Positions 1 to 10,243 of a DNA stretch of 64,000 bases are shown in pieces; positions within the stretch are counted from its first letter, which is position 1, and each line of letters starts with the position of its first letter. Location of the stretch: NCBI RefSeq assembly GCF_000227135.1, contig NC_018252.1, forward strand, positions 292,635 to 356,634. Reading direction: 5' to 3'. The notes beneath the pieces are model-generated. The model made no database searches, was not told the DNA's origin, and saw only the letters and a list, made by a program, of their open reading frames with translations. Made by a program: the position numbers and the translations under genes. The stretch comes from Leishmania donovani. Taxonomy: Eukaryota; Euglenozoa; Kinetoplastea; Trypanosomatida; Trypanosomatidae.

Positions 1-1642
1 TTTTGCGTGTGTGATTTTTCTGCCCTTCACCTCCGCCCGTCTGCGTGTGCGCTCGACGCTCCTTCTCGCCGTAAGATCTGATAATTCACCTTCTCTCTCT
101 CGCTGTGGGGCGTGACTCCTCCAGCCTTCACGCACACCCCCTCCCCCTCTTTTTCCCTGTGCTCAACTGAGCTTGAGCTCATATTGCATAGATACGAAAG
201 CAGCCGCCACCATCGCCACAGGGTCGCACGTGCTTGGTGTTCGCCACTTTTGTGGCGACGCAGCAGAAACGCAAAAAGAAAAACGAAAAGCGAAAGAGGG
301 AAGGTGGGAGCGCGTCCTCAGCAACAAGTAGAGGCACCGGTGGGCAGCAGCGGCACGATAGGAAGAGCAACAAGGAGTAGCACATCGTCCAGCGCATCAT
401 CATTAAGGTCATCTATCCGTCTGTCCTTGTTCGCCGCGGTTGGACCGGCTTTCGGCACTCAATTCGTCCTTGACTTCCGTCCCTTCGCTCACCCCCTCCA
501 CGGTATCCCTCCCTCGTCCAACAGCTGACGCTCTTCTGTAGGCGTGTAAAGCAGCAACCGTAAAGGAGAGAAGTGCCTGTCCTGCCTGTCTGTGTGCACG
601 CTTTGTGGTTTTCTTCCCAGAGCTGTGTCTAAGCTCCCTGTTCCCCCCTCCCCCCCCCTGCTTCTCCCCCGCCCTTATTTCTTCTCCCTGCGTCCTTGTG
701 CTCGCGCATTCTTTGTTGGTTTGCCGCTTCCCTCCCCTTTTTTGCTTTGTTTTCGGGGTGGTGGTGGTGGTGGTGGGGGGGGGGGTCATCTCGTTGTTGC
801 CGATCTCTCGCTTTGTGAAGGTGTGCCGGCGTGTGTGCGTGTGCGTATGCGCTTTCGTACATCGTCGTACCCTCACGTCCTGTAGATTTGTATTCTGGCA
901 TCACTGGCAGGCACACACGTACACGTGCATCCTCGCGTATCCAAAAGACCTCTGCCAGCATCGTGTTACGAGGCCCGCTTTTCCTTTCTTACCCTCCCCC
1001 TCCCCCAAACGTTGGGCCGTCTTTCCGTACGCACACCATCTCCCACTCGCGACTTCCTTCTCTGATTCTCTTTCTCAAGCCACCCGTCGCTTGAATTTTC
1101 GTTTTTGGCTGTGTAAGCACGTGTGTGTGTGTGCGTGCGCGTGTGTTAGCGCGTGAGCGTCGCCTTACGACAGCGCCGGTCTCTAGCGTTCTGACAAGGC
1201 CGAGACAGAGGAACGCAACGCAGCGCTGCGCGCAACGAAAAAAAGAACCGAAAAGCAGAGAGCGAGTGAGCGAGAGAAGGCCACACGGAGCCAGCAAGGC
1301 GCAGATTGTGTTCATCAACACACCTTCGTCTCGGAGTCGTTTTCGTTTTTTTTCTTCTGTGCCCGTATACATACACATACACACATATACATCTATTTGC
1401 TCGTTGTGTTGTGCATCTCTCTGGTCCCCCCCCCCTTCCGCTCCTACTCCACCATTTCGTGATAGCGTGCTCTCTTTGTTCCGCTGCCCCTCCTCCCACG
1501 TACACGCAGACAGAGAGAGGGAGGGAATCCGAACCGAGAGCGGACTGGTGTGTGGCGAGTTTGCGGCACCCGCCCCGCTCCACCCACACCCCACCAAAGA
1601 AAAAAAAACAGAACGGGAAGCCAAAAACGGGGCACTGCCACG
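1..1642. other. Gene-free 5' flank / intergenic region
   Basis: No convincing coding frame. The stretch is pyrimidine-rich on the + strand with GT/CA tracts and a G-rich run at about 756-785. Open frames here encode only low-complexity Ser/Arg/His/Cys shadows. It most likely holds the 3' UTR of a gene left of the window, a spacer, and the 5' UTR of the cyclin gene. A pyrimidine-rich stretch at 1471-1498 followed by AG at 1508-1509 is the best splice-acceptor candidate for that gene. Confidence 0.7.
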
Positions 1643-4600
1643 ATGTCCACTGCCGTCTTCGAACTGTTCAGTAAGCTCGCCGGGGTGGCCAGTGCCGGCC
1701 ATCAAGGGACCCCATCTGCCCTCGAGATGGCACCACCGCAGATGCTCCTGCCAACAGACGAGGAGTGTGTGCTGTACGGGCAGAAGAAGCCGATTGTGTT
1801 CTTCTACGAGCCACGGGGAGCGCAGCAGCTCGCCAGCGGCGCGGCGGATGGTAACTCCGGACCCGGTGCCGGCGCGGCTCTCACCTCAAGCAGCCGCACA
1901 AGTTTATTGCAAGAGTGGCCAGCAGAGTTGTCTGCAGCGCAGCTGGTGTCCCCGGGGACGACGGTGCATGCACTCCGCGTGACGAACGCCGAAGATGACC
2001 TCCACAAGACGCTGTCTACACAGGAGGTGTGGGCTGACTGGCCGCAGACTATCCGCGGCTGGCAGCTCTGCCCCATGAGTCATCTGTGCGCTATGGTGCG
2101 CACCAACGGTGCAGCTCCGCATTTGTATTTGTTGGCCTCGCGCTACGAACTGGTGGGCACCTCCGCTGTGTACGAGCGATATCTGCTGCTGACGCCGCCG
2201 TCGAAAGACAGCGGTCGTGGCGCAGCATCTAATGTTTTGGCGCGTGCGACGACGGCAGCGGACTCGGCGTCTATCAGTGTCACCGAGTTGCGCACCCTGC
2301 GGCGTATCGCCTGCCTCTGCCGATGTTTCTGCAGTAGCGGTGCGGAGGCGCAGCCACGCACAGCGCGGTCGCGCGGTGTCGGCAGCGATACGCTCGTGCC
2401 GCCGCCACCGCTGGCGGACTACGTTCTCCACTTGGTGCCGACTTCCCTTCAGTACACCTTCTGCTTCGCCGCGACGGCACTGCTGGGCGCGGCAGACGAG
2501 GAACGCTGCCAGTCGTGGGCCATGACAGCGACGGCGTTGAGTCGACTAAAGTTCAGTTCACGTTACCAGTCTTGCTCGACGACCGAGGCAGCCAACACCT
2601 CCGGCGCACTCTCCGATGGCGGGCACACGACATACTTGGAGTCCGCGACGCAATCGCGTGACCGCAGCACCTCTGCGGTGCGCGTGGTGGAGGGTGGCGG
2701 CGGCGGCATGACGAGCGCCTCTGGCGCTGGCCTCAGTGAGGACCCCCGGTCAGCGCCGTCGACGCCGGCGCGGCCGCTGCTCGCGATGGGCCGCATGGAT
2801 GGGCAGCGTGGTGGCTCGCTCTCTGCAGCGCTTCACCACGAAGACATGCACCAAAATGGCGAAAGCATACTGGAGGAGCGCCTTCCGCCATCGCAGCGGT
2901 GGCGAGCCATGGCGCTTCGTCGACTTCTCGACACGTCCTTCTACAATGAGCAGGTGCCCACCGGGTGGCGGCGCTGGCGCTACGCGTCGAGTGGCATTCT
3001 GTGCCGCCCCCTCGTGGTCGACTCTCTTGACGGCATCGTCCGCTACATCCACGGCAGTCGTCTCGCCTTCTACACGGCAGTCGCATTTCTCGATCGGTTC
3101 ATCGCCGTCACGGTGGATCCCCTCGCCAACTTCTTCGCCTACAAACGCCAGCTCCAGCGGGGTCGCTCGCGGCAGGAGATGGACTGCCGAATGCTGGCGA
3201 TGTACGGCACGAGGCCCACCGACCCGCCCATCGCCGCCGAGCTCCCTGTAGAGCAGCTGTACGACAGCGGTCTCGACGGTGGCGTGCAGGCGCGCGAAAT
3301 CTGCAGCTTTCTGACGCAAGTCATCGTGGTGTGCATCATGCTCGGTAGCAAGACGGTCGATCTCTACCCCCCGCGCATTCGCAGCTTGATGGGCTGCGTC
3401 GAGGACACGGCCCCCATCAGCGAGGAGGACTTCGTGATCCTCGAGTTCCACGTTCTGCTCACGCTTGGCTTTCCTGTTCACCCGGTCACTCTCTTCGAGG
3501 CTGTCGGCGCACTGCTCGCCTTCTCGACCAGTGATGCCCTGTACGGCACTCTCACAGCGTCCCACACGACGCGACGGCTGCTGGAGGAGCACCAAGACCG
3601 CGGCCACCTCGTCGACGACGTTGACCGGCTCATGGAAGAAGAGGCCGAGGAGGAAGAGGCAGCAGCGGTGGCAGGAAGCGCGCAGCCGCACCCGGCCTTA
3701 CGCGCCGCCGCGCTGACGCCGGCAGACCGGCGCGCCATCAATGACTGGCTGCGGTTGCGCCTCTTTACGTGTTTCATCTGCGACGAGGTCATTCGCGCCA
3801 ACGCTGGTGGCTCTGCCGCATCGTCGTCCGCGTCTGCCTCGTCAGCTAGCGACAGCACCCCGCGCCACGGCGGCGGCGTCAACAGCAGGATGGCCGCCGA
3901 AGAAGAAAGCAAGTTGCCGGATGGAGGCTTCAGCGTTCTCCAGCTCTCGCCCGTGCTCGTGGCCGCCGCGGCGCTCGTGATAGCAGCCGAGCAGCTGCGC
4001 ATGCCGCTTCCTGCACCGATGATGCGCCTTGTGCCAGTCCCTATGCAAGCACTGCTGCGCGAAGCCCCGGTCGACGGCAGCAGCGACGTTGGCCGTAGCA
4101 ATGGTGGTAGCAGTTCTGGGCGTGTCATGGCCGCGTTGCACCGAAGAGGCCAGAACACGAACACGTGTGACGTGGCGATAGAGGAGTCGAACGTGCTGGG
4201 ACGTGGCGCCGACGCTGATGCAAGACACAACGAGGCGTCGACCGGGTTGCGCCTCACGGCGGGCGCCACGGATGACCACTACAAGGTATTGATGGAGCTT
4301 TCACTACTTCTGGAGCATGAGCTGAGTCGACTCTCTGACGACAGCGGTCTGCAGGGGCCGCCGCCTCTGGCGAGTGTGCCGGCCGCTGGTGCCACGCCCA
4401 CTTCGACAAATCTGGAAGTAGAAGAAGAGCAGATCGGCGCTGGCAGCTGCGGCGCGTCAGCAGTGGCCGGGCCATCGCTGTGTCCCACCCATCCCTACAC
4501 GGGTGAGCTGTCACGTGGAGGGGCAGCTCGACGAGGAGCGCCTTTAACCTCTGCTGCGTCGCCACGTGTGCGTCCGGCGAGCGCGCGCGCGATTGACATG

Positions 4601-4708
4601 TTCGGTCGCATCATTGCTCAGGCGAAGGCGATACACCACAGGAGTCGCGAGAGCTGCCCGCCGGTGCTGCTGCATCGCTATCAGCCTCTCTTCCGGGATT
4701 GCGTGTAA
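1643..4708 (+). CDS. Large cyclin-fold protein (putative cyclin)
   Basis: This frame encodes 1,021 residues. I chose the ATG at 1643 because further upstream the frame begins with a GTG in sequence that looks like 5' UTR. A cyclin-box-like core lies at about residues 420-630. It has a helix ending in YTAVAFLDRFIAVTVDP, the cyclin pattern of small residues followed by a conserved L-D-R-F, then a GSKTVDLYPPRIRSL segment resembling the 'A-K-x-E-E-x-x-P' helix, then an ILEFHVLLTLGFPVHP helix like the cyclin 'E..iL..L.f.l..p'. A second, weaker helical unit at about 690-795 (LSPVLVAAAALVIAAEQLRM) resembles helices of a C-terminal cyclin fold. The remainder is low-complexity Ser/Gly/Ala and acidic linkers. 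Cyclins bind and activate cyclin-dependent kinases. At this size most of the protein is probably disordered. I cannot assign it to a numbered kinetoplastid cyclin. Confidence 0.8.
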   Translation: MSTAVFELFSKLAGVASAGHQGTPSALEMAPPQMLLPTDEECVLYGQKKPIVFFYEPRGAQQLASGAADGNSGPGAGAALTSSSRTSLLQEWPAELSAAQLVSPGTTVHALRVTNAEDDLHKTLSTQEVWADWPQTIRGWQLCPMSHLCAMVRTNGAAPHLYLLASRYELVGTSAVYERYLLLTPPSKDSGRGAASNVLARATTAADSASISVTELRTLRRIACLCRCFCSSGAEAQPRTARSRGVGSDTLVPPPPLADYVLHLVPTSLQYTFCFAATALLGAADEERCQSWAMTATALSRLKFSSRYQSCSTTEAANTSGALSDGGHTTYLESATQSRDRSTSAVRVVEGGGGGMTSASGAGLSEDPRSAPSTPARPLLAMGRMDGQRGGSLSAALHHEDMHQNGESILEERLPPSQRWRAMALRRLLDTSFYNEQVPTGWRRWRYASSGILCRPLVVDSLDGIVRYIHGSRLAFYTAVAFLDRFIAVTVDPLANFFAYKRQLQRGRSRQEMDCRMLAMYGTRPTDPPIAAELPVEQLYDSGLDGGVQAREICSFLTQVIVVCIMLGSKTVDLYPPRIRSLMGCVEDTAPISEEDFVILEFHVLLTLGFPVHPVTLFEAVGALLAFSTSDALYGTLTASHTTRRLLEEHQDRGHLVDDVDRLMEEEAEEEEAAAVAGSAQPHPALRAAALTPADRRAINDWLRLRLFTCFICDEVIRANAGGSAASSSASASSASDSTPRHGGGVNSRMAAEEESKLPDGGFSVLQLSPVLVAAAALVIAAEQLRMPLPAPMMRLVPVPMQALLREAPVDGSSDVGRSNGGSSSGRVMAALHRRGQNTNTCDVAIEESNVLGRGADADARHNEASTGLRLTAGATDDHYKVLMELSLLLEHELSRLSDDSGLQGPPPLASVPAAGATPTSTNLEVEEEQIGAGSCGASAVAGPSLCPTHPYTGELSRGGAARRGAPLTSAASPRVRPASARAIDMFGRIIAQAKAIHHRSRESCPPVLLHRYQPLFRDCV

Positions 4709-5005
4709 TGCATGAATGCACTTGACCCCTCCCCGCTTTTTTGACAGGTGGCCGCGCCAATGTCACGCCCCGTCCTGCATCAGTGTTGTATGTGCACATC
4801 TGTCGTGACGTGCATCTAGTGTGTTGCCGAATTTCTCTTTTAATTGTACGCACTTCTTTCCACGGCGTTTATAGTTTTTGTTTTTTTTCTGTTTCTTGTG
4901 AGGTAACGTGCGGTACCTGCACGCGGCTGTCTGTGTCTGTATGCGTGAGCGGCGTATCCCAGACACCTCCTTGATAGACGTTATCCTCCTCCCCCTTGTT
5001 TTTCC

Positions 5006-5322
5006 TTGGTAGCGCGCCTGTTCCTCTGAGATAGAGCATCAGCCCGGTCCTCACTCCACCACGCCGGTCACAGGGTCCCCATCACGCGGGGCGAGGCAGT
5101 TTTAGGCACACTCTGTTACAGCGATGCAGCGCTCTGACCTGCCCTGAGTCGTAGGTGCATGACTCTGTCACCACCAGAAGTGGTTCAGCATTAGCAGGGG
5201 ATAGAGGGGCTCTGCCCGGGCTTCCTGCAGAGTGAGTACTAGGCACCGCTACGACATGCTGAGGTGTTCCCCGGCGATCAGGGCCGAAGGCGGCATAAAA
5301 GGAAGCCTAAAAAATATATATG
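5006..5322 (+). mobile_element. SIDER-like degenerate retroposon, internally deleted copy
   Basis: The sequence matches, in inverted orientation, the element at about 17768-18409. The two arms 5012-5126 and 5120-5213 align with 18288-18403 and 17907-18000. By hand I count 3 differences in the 94-base arm and about 8 in the 115-base arm. It ends in an A-rich stretch (about 5308-5316), as expected of a non-LTR retroposon 3' end, and has no coding capacity. SIDERs are known in Leishmania as short non-autonomous relatives of ingi/DIRE elements, usually in 3' UTRs, and SIDER2 members are linked to mRNA instability. This copy lacks about 294 bases present in its partner. The family assignment rests on repeat structure and context, not a database match; I cannot tell SIDER1 from SIDER2. 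Confidence 0.65.
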
Positions 5323-6703
5323 CATGTGCGCTGCGTTGCAACAGGGTGACACACGCACAGAGAGGGGGTCTCTGTCTGTCTTTTCATGCGTGTGGCGCTG
5401 TCTTGTATATACCATAGAAGGCTTGCTCTTGTATTGGCGTGAATCGAAGTGGTTTCTGTGTGTGTGTGTGACGCCTCTTCCTCCCCCCTCATCCTTCCAC
5501 TTCGTCCGTTGTGCGTTGCCTACCTGTTTTTTTTTTGTGTGTGCTGTTGTGCTGTGTGCGTAGGTGTCCGTGCACGCACGCCCGGCTCTCTCTGTATTTT
5601 GCCCTTAATCTTGTGCGCTGGCGGTTGTTGCCGTTGTGTTCGTCTTTGTGTTTTGGTTGCTCATATATATATATATTCCAGAGGGGACGGATCTGTGGAT
5701 TATGCGCGCAACGTGGGGCGTCCGCACAAGTGTGCTCTGTAAAGGGGGGACTTCTCCCCATTTCTCTCTCGCATCTGCGTGCGTGCGAGGGATGAAGGAG
5801 GAGCAGGAACACCATCAAAAAAAAGCAGAACGAAACGTTGTCACCCTTCCCTCCGAATTCGCGCGCATACCTGCGTGTGTGTGTGCGTGTGCGCGTGCGC
5901 CTCTTTTTTCCTTTTTGCGTTCTCTAGCCGCCGTCTGTGCTCGACGGACAGCTGTGCCTTCAAGGCCAGGCAGGCGACAGGGCCGACAACCTCCCGCCCC
6001 CCCCCGCTTCGGCATGTCCCGGCGTGGCGGCATCGGAAGTACCGGGGAAGTCTGCAGAGCTGTCGTATCCAGAAAATTCACGCATCACCCTCTCTTCTCC
6101 CTCCCTTGCGCTCTCTCTTTTCTCTGTCTGCGTGCCTTTGCATGCACGCATTCGTTTTTGTATCTTCTCAACCACCTCTACCGAATCGATGCTGTACCGC
6201 AGCACCAGTGCTCGAGAAAAAGAGACACAAGATGCCGCCTGAAGACGTTTCTGGCATCCACACGCATAACAATGGAGAAGTGAGAGCATAGGCCTTGGAG
6301 GCAGCCTCCTTCACGACGGCTCTGCACGTTTCGCCTGCCTGCCGGTGCTTCGGCTCAACAAAACACACACCGGCGCGTGTCAGTTTCTGACGCCTAGCTT
6401 ACCCCCTCAAACCCGGGGAAGGGGGGGGGCACTGTGCTGTAGCGTCACGTTAGGATGACCGGCTTCGCTACGGTGAATAGATGCGTGCATTCTACCATAA
6501 TCCTCCCTTCCCCCTCCCCAATCTTTATCTTTCACCACCACCACCGCAATTATGGCGGCTACGCGCACTGCCCATCATCCCATCCGTTGTTATCATTGCG
6601 GGCTGCTCATGCGAAATACCCCCGACCACGCTCCTGGAACGCATGCGCACATACACGCGTTGCGCTCCACATCCCTCTCTCCTCCATCATCTCCAACATG
6701 TGA

Positions 6704-6705
6704 AG
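6704..6705 (+). promoter_or_regulatory. Candidate spliced-leader acceptor AG for prefoldin subunit 4
   Basis: An AG follows a pyrimidine-rich run in 6668-6692 and lies about 40 bases ahead of the ATG at 6747. This is inferred from the kinetoplastid trans-splicing rule; other AGs nearby are possible. Confidence 0.4.
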
Positions 6706-6746
6706 GTTTGCTCTCCTTTCTATATCTCTTCACGCTACACTTCGTC

Positions 6747-7130
6747 ATGGCCACCACGGTCAAGAAGAATGACGTCCCGATCGACGTCACATGGGAGGAT
6801 CAGCGCAACATCTGCGTCTTCTCCCGGTTGCACCGACGTGTGCAGACGCTGAATCGCCGCCTGAAGCTTCTGAGAGATGACATTGAGAAGCTCGACGACG
6901 CCAGCACCGAGGCCATGATCTGCGACGAGGTAAAGTACGTCTTTGGTGAGGCTTTTGTGGACGTCGAGTGCGATCAGGCCGTAGACCTACTCGATGAGGA
7001 GAAGCAGCGCATTGAGTCGGAGAAGGAAGAGGTAGAGGCGGAGCTGAAGGATCTGGACGTGGCCCTGACGGAGCTCAAGGCGCAGCTCTACGCCAAGTTC
7101 GGCTCGCAGATTTACCTCGAGGAAAAGTAG
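6747..7130 (+). CDS. PFDN4: Prefoldin subunit 4
   Basis: This encodes 127 residues, about the usual length for prefoldin 4. The architecture is typical of a beta-type prefoldin. An N-terminal coiled-coil helix (about 15-45, containing FSRLHRRVQTLNRRLKLL) is followed by a short beta-hairpin region (about 52-75, with YVFGEAFVDVECDQAVDLL) and a long acidic C-terminal coiled coil (about 78-117, rich in Glu/Leu heptads). The 'D-E-V-K-Y-x-x-G-E-A-F' segment is the characteristic hairpin signature of subunit 4. In the family, six prefoldin subunits form a jellyfish-shaped cytosolic chaperone that hands nascent actin and tubulin to CCT. The ATG at 6747 gives the family-length product; the frame continues upstream only through UTR-like sequence. 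Confidence 0.93.
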   Translation: MATTVKKNDVPIDVTWEDQRNICVFSRLHRRVQTLNRRLKLLRDDIEKLDDASTEAMICDEVKYVFGEAFVDVECDQAVDLLDEEKQRIESEKEEVEAELKDLDVALTELKAQLYAKFGSQIYLEEK

Positions 7131-10100
7131 TCGAGGTTGGTAACCCAGCGGCAGGGCCTCACTGCATGAATGCTGTTGGCGAAGGTCTATGCATAGGATC
7201 AGCGAGAGAGAGAACAACAGGAAGCTCTAAAGAGAGGTGAAGATGAAGGCAAAAAAAAAGCAGTGGCACCCATGAAGAATGAGGATGTCTGCATTGTGCC
7301 CGCCCCCTTCCCCTCCCCGCCGTCATCACCTTGTTCTGTGACCTATTCTTCTCCATCTATCTCCGATTATCCCTCTCGCTCGACGGCATAGGTGGCTGTA
7401 AACTCATACCCTCTCCGTGTGTGCATGCATGCGTCATCGCGGAGCGGCCTTTTCTCGTCGTCGACATGGACCCCCCTCCTACCAGTGCCTGCGTGAGTGA
7501 GCGACGGATGAAAGTTTGCACGTAGAGTCATGGATTCGTTGGCCTCGTGCACGTGTATGTGTGAGCTTGCTGTGGCTGTGCGTGCATGGAAGTCGTCGAT
7601 GTACGGACGGGGTGCAACTCTCTCTCTCTCTCTCGCCCTCCGTATCTCCCTCGAAGAAGAGCAAACAAGAAAAGAGGAAATATGCAAGAGGAAGTCGCCG
7701 GTCAAGCAGAGGCGCTTTCCTGTGCGAGTGCGTGGGAGTGTGTGTGTGTGTGTGTTTATGCACCAAAGGGCCGTACGCGGCTTTCGCGTCCCCTCGCACA
7801 CGCTTGCTGGAATGCATAAGTGGGAGAGCGGATGCCTTGGTGCTGGCACGGCAGTAGTGGTCGGGGAGCAGCAGAAGAAACGCGGTAAGGGCGAGGTGGC
7901 GAGGAGGCGGTGCGAACGCACGCCCAGGAAACAGCAAAGAAAAGAACGGGCGATGAGGCAGAGCGATGTGGCAAGCAGAGCAACGAAAAGGGCGCAGCCG
8001 CTCTCCCTCTCGCTCGTTTTTGGTCGCTGCTTTTATGTGACGTGCTTTGCCGTATATCGTGAGGGGTTACTCCCCCCCCACACACACACACACCGCCACC
8101 TCCAGTCGCCTCTCCCTCCTTTCCAGCCGCACTGCATCCTCCAAAATTATGCGGGTAGGTCACCATGTGCAACATGCGACCTTACGAAGATCACTGTGGT
8201 GCCCGCCCATCTCTCTCTCTGCCGTTTTCCTTTTTTTGTTATGGTCCTGCTACTGCCCAATCCCTTCCCTTCTCTCTTCCCCCCTCTTACCATGTGCGTG
8301 TGTGCGTGTGTGTGTGCTCTCGCGCCTGATGGGCCGCACCTTGAGCGAATGGAACGCGCTCTCCTGTCTTGTCTGCGCCGCTTCCTCTCCTTCGTTCTTT
8401 AGTATTGCTGGCTGAAAGCAAACCTCCTCACCCCCTCCCCCTTCCCCACAAAGGCCTCCCGGTTGGGCAAGTATCGTGCGTGCCTCGAACCCCTTCACGC
8501 AAGCACAGACGACAGCGCACAAGGAAGCGGGTCGTCCTCCCCACCCCTGTTTACCCTCAACCTTGCACACACAGGGACCCCCCCCCCAAACACCGTAACG
8601 CGAATTCCACATCAACGACAGAGGCACAAACAAAACGCCAAGGAAAGCTGCGGCACGGGAAAGGGACGCGACGACATCATCTCCGCTGCCGGTCCACCCG
8701 TGACGGGAGAAAAGGCGATATATATATATATATACATATATATGTATGTATATATATATATCAAGGGAGAGCGACAGCAGAAAGGACAAGGCCGCGCAGG
8801 AGTCTGATCGAGGGCGCGCGAGGGATTTGCGTGTGAGGGGCCGCGCGTGCTTGTGACCACAGCGTCGGAAGGTCTACAAGAGTAACTGTGCCGGGAGGTG
8901 TGCTAGACCACTTCACACTACCAACCAGCGATCGAAGCGGATACGAAAGAAGTGAAGCGGAACATAAAAAGGGATCAGGCACAGTGCGCGTAGTTCTGGT
9001 GCTGCTTTCTCTTTCTTCTTCTGGTCTCTGTTGCCTTTTTTGATGTTTCTATTCCTCTATATCATATCCCCTCCTTCCTCCCCACTACGCGTTTTCTCTG
9101 ATTTCTGCTCTCGCTGATTGTTTGCCCGCATCTCTCGGCCGATCGCTCTGTCTGCCCCGCCCCGGTCCGTTCGTGCGACAACCTCGTATGTGCGCGGGTG
9201 TTGTCTATGGTGTAACTCTACGCTTGTGTGCGTGTGCGTGTGTGTTTGCGTGTTGGGTTGTTCCCCCCCCCCCGCCCTTCACTCCCTGCTGTGCCTGTGG
9301 TTGCTTGTTGCTGCCACTGCCACCTCGAGCCAACCTACCTCTCCCCCCTTTCCTTGTCTTTGTGCGTCTCTCTCTCTCCACCACTACCACCACCTCTCTC
9401 TTTCTCGTCACTTATCGCCCCTGCCGTCGTCAAAGGCCGTTGTATCCCGCGCACCGCACTCCTGGTCTTCTCTGCTGTCCTGCCGTACACACGCAGGGAA
9501 GGTGAGCTCCAAGCTTGCTGTCTGCTCTTAGCGCTCCGCTTCTTTTTCGCTGCAACGATCTCCTTTTCTCTCCGTCACAGGGCTTCTGGAATACGCGATT
9601 TGCTTGGTACATCCTTTTCCTACTTTAGTTTCTGCTGCGGCATCCGCGGGGCGTCAACGCCTAGGGAGGGGCGGGCTCTGGTCAGCGTCGCCGAGAAACG
9701 CAGTATCTAGGAGGTCGCCACTGTCGTCGTTGGTTTTGTTGGTGTCGCTGTTGATGGTGGCAACGTTGCTCATCGTACACCCGCACCGGTGCACACGTCG
9801 ACGTCTTTTAACTCTTTATATTCTTCGATGGATGAACTCAACGAGAGACAAGCCTAAGCCCACTATTCTTACCGACTCACTGGCTTGTGAACGTGCCCAC
9901 AGAAGCCGTCCGTCTGCCTCTCCCTCTCCGTCTTCCTCCAAGCCGCGTGTGATTGGTGTGTTGTTGTGTTCACCTGTCCAAATTTGTTTTCCCTGTGTGT
10001 TTGCTTGTATGCACTCAGAGCCATTTTGAATTCTTTGCGTTTTCTCGATCACACGCACCACGCACACACACACACACACACTCGGCGTAAGTACGTGCGT

Positions 10101-10243
10101 TTGTGTGCTTCCCTTGCCCGCCCACGAAAGCTTCCTCTTGCCCCCCCTCCACCCACCCCCACCCCTTACTTGTGGTGCACCTTGCGTGCTTTCCCTCCCT
10201 TTCTTCTCGTCCCTTCCGTGCCCCCTCCTTTTGTGTGGTCGTC
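7131..10243. other. Gene-free intergenic region (about 3.1 kb)
   Basis: No frame here looks like protein. The longest, at 7530-8402, is a chain of Cys/Ser/Arg-rich low complexity. The region contains an AT-only palindromic tract at 8718-8761, several GT/CA repeats, a purine-rich stretch at about 7650-7980, and long polypyrimidine runs from about 9200 on that are the natural acceptor region for the next gene. An AG at 10129-10130 is one possible acceptor. Confidence 0.65.
8718..8761. repeat. AT-only microsatellite with palindromic symmetry
   Basis: The tract consists of (TA)n interrupted by TACATATATATGTA at its centre, so the two halves are near-perfect inverted repeats able to form a hairpin or cruciform. 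It lies in gene-free sequence. Confidence 0.85.

Larger units (their letters stand above)
4709..6746. other. Intergenic / UTR region with a SIDER copy
   Basis: There is no supported gene between the cyclin and prefoldin genes. It contains a SIDER-like element at about 5006-5322, a short (TA)n run near 5660-5676, GT tracts, and pyrimidine-rich tracts leading into the prefoldin gene. A polypyrimidine stretch in 6668-6692 followed by AG at 6704-6705 would give a 5' UTR of about 40 nt. The element begins about 300 bases after the cyclin stop codon, so it probably sits in that gene's 3' UTR. Confidence 0.65.

Noticed and set aside
8810..8990. Possible additional SIDER-like segment
   Set aside because: A few words look similar to the SIDER arms, but I could not align more than short stretches by eye.
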